A stretch of 64,000 nt of DNA from Mycobacterium stomatepiae (GTDB taxonomy: Bacteria; Actinomycetota; Actinomycetes; Mycobacteriales; Mycobacteriaceae), in NCBI RefSeq assembly GCF_010731715.1, contig NZ_AP022587.1, forward strand, positions 1,674,001-1,738,000, written 5' to 3'. The position numbers and the translations under genes were made by a program. How positions within the stretch are numbered: position 1 is the stretch's first letter; every line of letters begins with the position of its first letter. The notes under the pieces were generated by a model that saw nothing but the letters and a program-made list of their open reading frames with translations, was not told the DNA's origin and made no database searches. This document shows positions 57,367-64,000 of the stretch, piece by piece.

Positions 57367-58359
57367 ATGCCAACGGAAGCAGCAGTCAAAGCAGAAGAAA
57401 CGTTGATCCATGTTCTGTGGATCAACTCGGGCCTCAGTTGTGACGGTGACTCGGTGGCGTTGACTGCCGCCACCCAGCCCAGCGTCGAGGAGATCGCTCT
57501 CGGAGCTCTTCCCGGTCTCCCCAAGGTCGCCGTGCACTGGCCCTTGATCGACTTCGAGTGCGGGCCCAACGGAGGCGCGGACGACTTCCTCGAATGGTTC
57601 TTCAGGGCCGACCGCGGTGAGTTGGAACCGTTCGTGCTCGTCGTCGAGGGATCCATTCCCAACGAGAAGATCAAAGACGAAGGATATTGGTGCGGGTTCG
57701 GCAACGACCCGGCGACCGGCCAGCCGATGACCACCAGCGAATGGCTCGACCGGCTGACACCCAAGGCCACCGCGGTCGTCGCGGTCGGGACCTGCGCCAC
57801 CTACGGCGGCATCCACGCGATGGCCGGCATCCCGATCGTCTGTGTGCCCGGCTGCCCGATCCACCCGGACAACCTGTCCGAGACGCTGACCTACCTGCTG
57901 TACATGGCGACCGGCCAGGCGCCGATGATCCCGCTCGACGACGCGTTGCGTCCCAAGTGGCTATTCGGCAACACTGTGCACGAAGGCTGCGATCGCGCCG
58001 GCTATTACGAGCAGGGTGATTTCGCCACCGAGTACGGCTCGCCGAAATCCATTGTCAAACTTGGCTGTTGGGGCCCGGTCGTGAAATGCAACGTGCCCAA
58101 GCGCGGGTGGATCAACGGAATCGGTGGGTGCCCGAACGTCGGCGGGATCTGCATCGGGTGCACGATGCCGGGATTCCCCGACAAGTTCATGCCCTTCATG
58201 GACGAGCCGCCGGGCGGCAAGCTCTCCAGCACCGCGTCAGGGTTGTACGGGAGCGTGATTCGTAGTTTGAGGGGTATCACGGCCCGAACCGTCGACAAGG
58301 AACCGCGCTGGCGCCACAAGGGCACCGAGCTCGTCACCGGGGCCCGCCGCACCTGGTAG
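57367..58359 (+). CDS. hucS: [NiFe]-hydrogenase small subunit, group 2a (HucS)
   Basis: 330 residues. Group 2a hallmark WINSGLSCDGDSVALTAATQ, followed by HWPLIDFECGPNGGADDFLE, VAVGTCATYGG, IPIVCVPGCPIHPDNLSETL, TVHEGCDRAGYYEQGDFATE, KLGCWGPVVKCNVPKRGW and GGCPNVGGICIGCTMPGFPD, which hold the Fe-S cluster ligands. Huc oxidises H2, including atmospheric H2, and passes electrons to the quinone pool. Between CATYGG-IHAMAG and IPIVCVPGCP about 21 residues usually present in the family (an NPTGAMG loop) are missing, with AG repeated at both ends in homologues: an apparent in-frame deletion. Function may be impaired. Confidence 0.9.
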   Translation: MPTEAAVKAEETLIHVLWINSGLSCDGDSVALTAATQPSVEEIALGALPGLPKVAVHWPLIDFECGPNGGADDFLEWFFRADRGELEPFVLVVEGSIPNEKIKDEGYWCGFGNDPATGQPMTTSEWLDRLTPKATAVVAVGTCATYGGIHAMAGIPIVCVPGCPIHPDNLSETLTYLLYMATGQAPMIPLDDALRPKWLFGNTVHEGCDRAGYYEQGDFATEYGSPKSIVKLGCWGPVVKCNVPKRGWINGIGGCPNVGGICIGCTMPGFPDKFMPFMDEPPGGKLSSTASGLYGSVIRSLRGITARTVDKEPRWRHKGTELVTGARRTW

Positions 58360-58420
58360 GTAGCGGCGCGCTTCGCTCACACATCACGACTTAGCCCTTG
58401 GGGCAGAGAGCAGTAATGCG

Positions 58421-60220
58421 ATGACAACCATCATTCCCAAGCCGACGGAGGAAAAGAAGGAACCAGGCCAGCTCGTCGAGATGGCGTGGGACCCGATCAC
58501 CAGAATCGTTGGCAGCCTCGGTATTTACACCAAGATCGATTTCGAGAACAAGGAAGTCGTCGAGTGTCACAGCACATCGTCGATCTTCCGCGGCTACTCG
58601 ATCTTCATGAAGGGTAAGGACCCCCGCGACGCCCACTTCATCACCAGCCGAATCTGCGGCATCTGCGGCGACAACCACGCCACCTGCTCCTGCTACGCGC
58701 AGAACATGGCCTACGGCGTCAAGCCTCCACATCTGGGCGAGTGGATCGTCAACCTGGGTGAGGCCGCGGAATACATGTTCGACCACAACATCTTCCAGGA
58801 GAACCTGGTCGGCGTCGACTTCTGCGAGAAGATGGTCGCCGAGACCAACCCGAGCGTGCTGGCCCAGGCGGAGAAGACCGCCGCACCGCACGCCGACGCG
58901 CATGGCTACAAGACGATCGCCGACATCATGCGGTCGCTGAATCCGTTCAGCGGCGAGTTCTACCGCGAAGCGCTCGCGGTGAGCCGCTGGACACGGGAGA
59001 TGTTCTGCCTCATGGAAGGTCGCCACGTGCACCCGTCCACGCTGTACCCCGGCGGCGTCGGTACGGTCGCGACCATCCAGCTGATGACCGACTACATGAC
59101 CCGGCTGATGCGCTACGTCGAGTTCATGAAGAAGGTCGTGCCCATGCACGACGACCTGTTCGACTTCTTCTACACCGCACTGCCCGGTTACGAGAAGGTC
59201 GGGCTGCGCCGCACGCTGCTGGGTTGCTGGGGCTCCTTCCAAGATCCCGAGGTGTGCAACTTCGAATACAAGGACATGGAGCGCTGGGGTAACGCGATGT
59301 TCGTGACGCCGGGTGTGGTGGTCGACGGCAAGCTGGTCACCCACTCGCTGGTCGACATCAACCTCGCCATCCGGATCCTTTTGGGCAGTTCGTATTACGA
59401 CGACTGGACCGACCAGGAGATGTTCGTCAAGACCGATCCGCCGGGCAACGCGATCGACCGGCGGCACCCGTGGAACCAGCACACCAACCCGCATCCCCAG
59501 AAGCGGGACTTAGACGGCGGCAAGTACAGCTGGGTGATGTCGCCGCGCTGGTTCGACGGCAAGGACCACCTGGCGCTGGACACCGGCGGCGGCCCGCTGG
59601 CCCGGTTGTGGGCCACCGCGCTGGCCGGCCTGGTCGACATCGGCTATGTCAAGGCGACCGGGAACAGCGTCAAGATCAACCTCCCCAAGACCGCGCTGAA
59701 GGGTCCGGTCGAGTTCGAGTGGAAGATACCGCAGTACGGCAGCAACACGATCGAGCGGGACCGGGCCCGCACCTACTTCCAGGCCTACGCGGCGGCGTGC
59801 GCGCTGCATTTCGCCGAGAAGGCTTTGGAGGAGATCCGCGCCGGGCGCACCAAGACGTAGGAGCGCTTCGAGGTGCCCGACGAGGGCATCGGCTGCGGCT
59901 TCACCGAGGCGGTGCGCGGCGTGCTCAGCCACCACCTGGTGATCCGCGACGGCAAGATCGCGAACTACCACCCGTACCCGCCGACCCCGTGGAATGCCAA
60001 CCCGCGCGACAGCTTTGGTACGCCGGGCCCCTACGAGGACGCGGTCCAGGGGCAGCCGATTTTCGAGGAGAACGACCGGGAGAACTTCAAGGGAATCGAT
60101 GTCATGCGTACCGTGCGCAGCTTCGACCCCTGCCTGCCATGCGGCGTGCACATGTATCTGGGGAAGGGCAAGACCCTGGAGAGACTGCACACACCAACGC
60201 AATCACCCGCCGGGGAGTGA
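58421..60220 (+). pseudogene. hucL: [NiFe]-hydrogenase large subunit (HucL), in-frame TAG
   Basis: 600-codon frame with TAG at codon 480 (59858-59860). Before it: VEMAWDPITRIVGSLGIYTK and the first nickel motif RICGICGDNHATC (about 77-89). After it the same frame continues ERFEVPDEGIGCGFTEAVRG, NYHPYPPTPWN and the second nickel motif DPCLPCGVHMY (C571, C574, H577), then a 22-residue tail for the maturation protease. Homologues as remembered have Trp at this site (GRTKTWERFEVP), so TGG to TAG explains it. If real, the product lacks two of four nickel ligands. Readthrough or a base-call error are alternatives. Confidence 0.9.
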
Positions 60221-60221
60221 G

Positions 60222-61133
60222 ATGGCGGATCGCCCGGAGCAAGCCCGAGAAGCCTCCGAAAGCGAAGCGCAGTGGCGAACTGCGGGCGATCGGATCCAGA
60301 CACTCCTGGATTCCTGCGCGGCGGGTGGCACGGCCTCCTACGAGCGCGCACAGCAGCTGGTCCGTGAGGTGGTCGGGCTCTACGGAGCCGGACTGGAGCG
60401 GATCGTGCGATTGGGTGACCCAGGTTTGACCGAGCGGCTCGCCACCGACGACCTGGTGGCCAGTCTGCTCCTGGTTCACGGCCTGCACCCGCACGACGTG
60501 CATCGCCGGGTGTCCGACGCGCTGGACCGGGTGCGGCCGTACCTGGGCTCGCACGGCGGGGATGTCGACCTGCTCGAAATCGCCGATGGCCCTACCGTGC
60601 GGCTGGCGTTCACCGGCAGCTGCAAGAGCTGTCCGTCGTCGGCGGTGACGCTGGAGCTCGCCGTCGAGGACGCGGTGCGTGCCGCGGCGCCCGAGATTTC
60701 GGCGATCGAGGTGGTCACGGCCCAACCCGCGTCCGAGCCGAACGTGATTCCCGCGGAATCGCTGCTGACGCACGTGCATTCGAACGGATCGACGACGCAC
60801 GCGAACGGCTCCAGCTGGCATCCGCTGCCCGAATTGGCCGAGCTGGAGCCCGGCGACGTCGCGGGATTCCTGCTGCCGGGCACCACGGTGGTGGTGTGCC
60901 GGGTCGGCGATCTGCCACTGGCCTACGTCGACCATTGCCCGGTATGCGACGACTCGCTGGCGGGTGCGCAACTGCGTGAGACGCTGCTGGGCTGCCCGCG
61001 CTGCGGCACTCAGTTCGACATCGTGCATGCGGGCGCCGGCCCCGACGGAGCTCACCTCGAGCCGCTGCCCCTGCTGCTTCGCGATGGGGTGCCGTCGGTG
61101 GCACTGGCCGAATCGATGGGAGCCGGCGCATGA
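60222..61133 (+). CDS. NifU-like/Rieske-like fusion of the hydrogenase cluster
   Basis: 303 residues. The N-terminal helical region (1-95) is followed by a NifU C-terminal domain (about 98-165: DRVRPYLGSHGGDVDLLEIA, then GSCKSCPSSAVTLELAVEDA). After a linker comes a Rieske-like ferredoxin fold (about 205-295), but its ligand motifs read HCPVCDDS and GCPRCGTQFD, so the two histidines of a true Rieske site seem to be cysteines. It may carry an Fe-S or single-iron/zinc site and serve hydrogenase assembly or electron transfer. ATG 60222 is one base after the hucL stop. Confidence 0.78.
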   Translation: MADRPEQAREASESEAQWRTAGDRIQTLLDSCAAGGTASYERAQQLVREVVGLYGAGLERIVRLGDPGLTERLATDDLVASLLLVHGLHPHDVHRRVSDALDRVRPYLGSHGGDVDLLEIADGPTVRLAFTGSCKSCPSSAVTLELAVEDAVRAAAPEISAIEVVTAQPASEPNVIPAESLLTHVHSNGSTTHANGSSWHPLPELAELEPGDVAGFLLPGTTVVVCRVGDLPLAYVDHCPVCDDSLAGAQLRETLLGCPRCGTQFDIVHAGAGPDGAHLEPLPLLLRDGVPSVALAESMGAGA

Positions 61134-61771
61134 CAACCCCTTACGACGTGCTGGCTCGCATCACGAGCGCCCGGTCGGCTCCCGAGGCGGCTGGCGAGCG
61201 TTGCGAGATGTGCTCGGAGCGCATCGCTGACGAGCATCAGCACGTGGTCAATGTCGCCAGCCGGCAATTGCTGTGTGTATGCCGCGCCTGCTATCTACTG
61301 TTCACCGATACGAACGCCGAATTGCACTACCGCGCGGTGCCGGACCGATATCTGGCGTTCCCGAATTTCGCGCTGGACCGGCGCGCCTGGGATGCGTTGC
61401 AGATCCCGGTCGGCGTCGCGTTCTTCTTCACCAATTCCGCACTGCGGCGCACCGTGGCGTTTTACCCCGGCCCCGCCGGGGCCTGCGAGTCCGAGCTCGA
61501 CCTCGACGCCTGGAACGCCGTCCGCGCGGCCGACTCCCGAGTCGGGCTGCTCGCCGAGGACGTGGAGGCGCTGCTGGTCCGGGTCAGTGACGAATTCGCG
61601 CACCCGCAAAGCTATCTCGTCCCGATCGACGCCTGTTACGAATTCGTCGGCCGGCTGCGCATGCTCTGGCGCGGATTCGACGGCGGCCAGGAAGCGCGGC
61701 AGTTCATCGACGAGTTCTTCGCGAAGATCGCGGCCCGCGCCACCGAAACACTCCCGGGCGCGCCGTCATGA
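61130..61771 (+). CDS. DUF5947-type protein of the hydrogenase cluster
   Basis: 213 residues. An N-terminal pair CEMC and later CRAC could form a zinc ribbon (residues about 25-57); the rest is mixed alpha/beta with PIDACYEFVGRLRMLWRGFD near the C-terminus. Conserved next to actinobacterial group 2a hydrogenases; function unknown. ATGA overlap with the upstream gene and with the next one shows tight coupling. Confidence 0.78.
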   Translation: MTTPYDVLARITSARSAPEAAGERCEMCSERIADEHQHVVNVASRQLLCVCRACYLLFTDTNAELHYRAVPDRYLAFPNFALDRRAWDALQIPVGVAFFFTNSALRRTVAFYPGPAGACESELDLDAWNAVRAADSRVGLLAEDVEALLVRVSDEFAHPQSYLVPIDACYEFVGRLRMLWRGFDGGQEARQFIDEFFAKIAARATETLPGAPS

Positions 61772-62409
61772 CCGTCGAGGTGCGCTACGAAATCCTCGAC
61801 GTCGCACCCGAGCCGTACGCCGTCAGCCCGGTGCTCACCGCCCGCTTGAGCGTCAAAGCCGACGGGGACGACCCGGTGCACGCCATCGCGCTGCGCTGCC
61901 AGGTCCGCATCGAGCCGCCGCGACGGTCGTACTCCGACGACGAGGCGGCCGGGCTGATCGACTTGTTCGGGCCGCGCGAGCGCTGGGCCAGCACCCAGCA
62001 CAGCTTCCTCTGGCAGCACTGCACCGCGATGGTGCCCGGATTCGCCGGGCACACGACGGTGCCGCTGCCGCTGGATTGCACCTACGACTTCGAGGTCGCC
62101 GCCGCCAAGTATCTGCATGCGCTGCGCGACGGCACGGTTCCGCTGCAATTCCTGTTCAGCGGAACCATATTCGTCCAATCCGAACGGGGCTTCTCGGTCC
62201 AGCAAGTGCCGTGGGACCGCGAGCACCGCTACGACATGCCGATCGACGCCTGGCGGGCGCTGATCGCCCAGCACTACCCCAACACCGGTTGGGTGCGGCT
62301 GCGTCGCGAAACCATCGCCGCACTGGCCAACTACAAGTCGGCGCGCGGGATGCTCGACCTCGATGACGCGGTCACCTCGCTGCTGGATGCCGAGCGGACG
62401 ACGGCATGA
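61768..62409 (+). CDS. DUF6084-type protein of the hydrogenase cluster
   Basis: 213 residues, beta-rich opening (VEVRYEILDVAPEPYAVSPV) and FGPRERWASTQHSFLWQH. The C-terminus ends in an acidic helix (DLDDAVTSLLDAERTTA). No catalytic motif. Found with Huc-type hydrogenases; possibly an assembly factor. Overlaps both neighbours by four bases. Confidence 0.75.
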   Translation: MTVEVRYEILDVAPEPYAVSPVLTARLSVKADGDDPVHAIALRCQVRIEPPRRSYSDDEAAGLIDLFGPRERWASTQHSFLWQHCTAMVPGFAGHTTVPLPLDCTYDFEVAAAKYLHALRDGTVPLQFLFSGTIFVQSERGFSVQQVPWDREHRYDMPIDAWRALIAQHYPNTGWVRLRRETIAALANYKSARGMLDLDDAVTSLLDAERTTA

Positions 62410-63707
62410 CCACGTCAAGCTGGGACCGGGCCCGTGCCGTCGCCGACGCGGTGCTCTACGAGGGCTACCTGCTCTACCCGTACCGCGGCACCTCGAGCAA
62501 GAACCAATCACGCTGGCAGTTCGGCGTTCTGGGGCCGCCGGGCGCGGCCGACGCCGGCCTGGGCGAAGACGACGGAATAGCGGCGCAGTTCCTGGTCGAG
62601 GGGGCCGAGCGCGAACACGGCGGCCGATTCGAGCCCGTCGCCGAGCTCGCGACGCCGGCCGGATCCTGGCTGACCTGGGACGAAGCCGTCGAGTGCGAAA
62701 CATCTTTCGGCCCAATCGCATTCGATGACCTCCCGTTGACATTGCCGGTGTCGGCGCCGGACGCCACCGAAATCGAACGACTCGCCAGTGGCCGTCTGGT
62801 CCGCGAGCGCAAGCAGATCCGCGGCGAGCTGACCGTCTCGGCCGAACCCGACGGCGCCGTGCGCAGGGTCTCGGTACGGCTACACAACGTGGGACACGCC
62901 GCGGTGGACAAGGACGACGCGATCGCGCGGTCCATGATCGGCAGCCACCTGATCGCTGAAGTCATTGGCGGCCACTTCATCTCGATGCTCGAGCCGCCGC
63001 CCGCCGCGGCCGATGCGGTGACCCGGTGCGCCCAGCATCGCTGCTTCCCGGTTCTGGCCGGCTCGCCCGGCAGCCAGGATGTGCTGCTGATCTCGCCGAT
63101 CATTCTCTACGACCACCCCGAGGTCGCCGAGCAGAGCAACACCGCGCTGTACGACTGCACCGAGATCGACGAGATCCTGACACTGCGCGTGATCACGATG
63201 ACCGACGACGAGAAGGCGCAGGCGCGGGCCACCGATCCGCGGGCCGCGCGGATCATCGAACAGTGCGACGCGATGTCGCCCGACGCGATGTCTCGTCTGC
63301 ACGGCGTGCTGCGCGACCCGCACCGGCTCGACATTCCGGCCGGCCTGGTCCCGGAGATTCCCGAGGGCGTCGACTGGTGGGATCCACTGGCCGACAATGC
63401 CGTTCGGCCCGAGATCGACGCGGTGCTGGTGAACGGGATCCGGGTCGCCCGGGGCAGCCGGGTCCGGTTACGCCCGCGGCGCAACGCCGACGCCCAGGAT
63501 ATCTTCGTCGCCGGCAAGGCCGCCCGCGTCACGTCGGTGCACGAGGACGTCGAAGGCAACAAGCACGTCGGCGTGGTGGTCGGGGACGACCCGGCCGCCG
63601 AACTACACGACTGGTACGGCCGCTACCTGTACTTCTCTCCCGACGAAGTCGAGCCGCTGGAAGCAGAACACAACAGCAAGGAAAGGAGTTCGACATGGAG
63701 GTCGTAG
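62406..63707 (+). CDS. conserved hydrogenase-cluster protein of unknown function
   Basis: 433 residues. Begins with SSWDRARAVADAVLYEGYLL and YPYRGTSSKNQSRWQFGVL, which recur in proteins next to group 2a hydrogenases. The middle region contains DVLLISPIILYDHPEVAEQS and a C-terminal barrel-like part (RGSRVRLRPRRNADAQDIFV). No nucleotide or metal motif was recognised. Coupled by ATGA to the upstream gene; its 3' end overlaps the following small gene by 13 bases. Confidence 0.78.
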   Translation: MTTSSWDRARAVADAVLYEGYLLYPYRGTSSKNQSRWQFGVLGPPGAADAGLGEDDGIAAQFLVEGAEREHGGRFEPVAELATPAGSWLTWDEAVECETSFGPIAFDDLPLTLPVSAPDATEIERLASGRLVRERKQIRGELTVSAEPDGAVRRVSVRLHNVGHAAVDKDDAIARSMIGSHLIAEVIGGHFISMLEPPPAAADAVTRCAQHRCFPVLAGSPGSQDVLLISPIILYDHPEVAEQSNTALYDCTEIDEILTLRVITMTDDEKAQARATDPRAARIIEQCDAMSPDAMSRLHGVLRDPHRLDIPAGLVPEIPEGVDWWDPLADNAVRPEIDAVLVNGIRVARGSRVRLRPRRNADAQDIFVAGKAARVTSVHEDVEGNKHVGVVVGDDPAAELHDWYGRYLYFSPDEVEPLEAEHNSKERSSTWRS

Positions 63708-63814
63708 GTTGGATATTCATCGCCGTCATGGCCCTGGTGGTCGGGATCGCGGTGATCCTGGGAGTCGTGTCGCTGCCCGACGCCCGCCGCTACCTGAAAT
63801 TGAGGCGGATGTAG
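63695..63814 (+). CDS. 39-residue single-span membrane peptide
   Basis: 39 residues: a short N-terminus, one hydrophobic helix (about 5-26, WIFIAVMALVVGIAVILGVV) and a basic tail RRYLKLRRM. The ATG 63695 has a strong AAAGGAG (63682-63688) inside the end of the preceding gene. Similar small proteins (DUF6893 type) occur in this position in actinobacterial hydrogenase clusters. It could anchor or couple the hydrogenase to the membrane. Confidence 0.7.
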   Translation: MEVVGWIFIAVMALVVGIAVILGVVSLPDARRYLKLRRM

Positions 63815-63831
63815 CCGCATCGGACACCGCA

Positions 63832-64000
63832 ATGACCGCGCGCATCCTGGTGGCCGGGATCGGCAATATCTTCCTGGGCGATGACGGATTCGGTTCCGAA
63901 GTGGTCCGTCATGCCGCGCTGCCACAAGACAATCCCAGCGTCCGGGTCACCGACTACGGCATCGCCGGCATGCACCTGGCATACGACCTGCTCGAGGACT
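63832..64000 (+). CDS. hydrogenase maturation protease (partial, cut by window end)
   Basis: The first 56 residues: MTARILVAGIGNIFLGDDGF, then GSEVVRHAALPQDNPSVRV and DYGIAGMHLAYDLLED. GIGNxxxGDDGFG with the nickel-binding acidic residue is the HyaD/HupD/HycI family signature. The protease removes the C-terminal tail of HucL after nickel insertion. The 3' part lies beyond the window. Confidence 0.88.
   Translation, partial: MTARILVAGIGNIFLGDDGFGSEVVRHAALPQDNPSVRVTDYGIAGMHLAYDLLED

Noticed and set aside
57258..57443. Short frame with TTG start ahead of and overlapping hucS
   Set aside because: It has a possible Shine-Dalgarno but a low-complexity product and overlaps hucS in another frame; the HucS frame from 57367 already fits the family N-terminus.

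Overview
The window comes from a Mycobacterium, probably a slow grower. It is GC-rich with many GTG starts, carries PE and PPE genes, PptT, EfpA and mycothione reductase. Its two flanks match, from memory of H37Rv, the order Rv2793c-Rv2800 (truB, pptT, pptH, secreted protein, hydrolase) and Rv2831-Rv2855 (echA16, cnpB, rbfA, infB, nusA, rimP, proS, efpA, cysG, cobB, cobO, mqo, mtr). No rRNA, tRNA, insertion sequence, CRISPR array or phage gene was seen.

Layout: (1) 1-6.8 kb, core block: broken SHOCT-domain gene, truB-pptT-pptH operon, secreted protein, S15-type hydrolase, DUF1802/DUF2277 pair. (2) 6.9-32.7 kb, an accessory island for oxalate, glyoxylate and formate: PPE, SnoaL-like, HDAC-like deacetylase, glycerate kinase, hyi-glxR-gcl-iclR, PE, a truncated pyruvate kinase, a PanE-like reductase, pntAA-pntAB-pntB, NAD formate dehydrogenase, a GntR regulator, two oxalate/formate-type MFS antiporters, two formyl-CoA:oxalate CoA-transferases, oxalyl-CoA decarboxylase, a LysR regulator and a PAS protein. 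(3) 33.2-55.8 kb, core block: echA16 to mtr (translation/transcription factors, EfpA, siroheme/cobalamin genes, malate:quinone oxidoreductase). (4) 55.8-64 kb, a [NiFe]-hydrogenase cluster of the Huc (group 2a) type: Fur-family regulator, hypA, hucS, hucL, a NifU/Rieske-like protein, three uncharacterised conserved genes, a 39-residue membrane peptide and the start of a maturation protease.

How the island could work (inference): antiporters exchange oxalate for formate; Frc makes oxalyl-CoA; Oxc turns part of it into formyl-CoA, giving formate that Fdh oxidises for NADH; the Pnt transhydrogenase converts NADH to NADPH; the PanE-like enzyme may reduce oxalyl-CoA to glyoxylate; Gcl, GlxR/Hyi and glycerate kinase carry glyoxylate to phosphoglycerate, and a pyruvate kinase follows. 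Six copies of a palindrome with invariant ACTGTAT lie at promoters across this island, including those of the PPE gene and of the operon holding the PE gene. The likeliest regulator is the island's own FCD-type GntR protein. In the hydrogenase cluster, two TTGCAA-type inverted repeats match the Nur (nickel-responsive Fur) box.

A striking feature is the number of lesions: frameshifts in the SHOCT gene, gcl, fdh (two) and mtr; in-frame TAG codons in the second frc and in hucL; an apparent in-frame deletion in hucS; and a pyruvate kinase without its C-terminal domain. The clearly essential genes are intact. This could be real decay of dispensable functions or uncorrected sequencing error; raw reads would decide.
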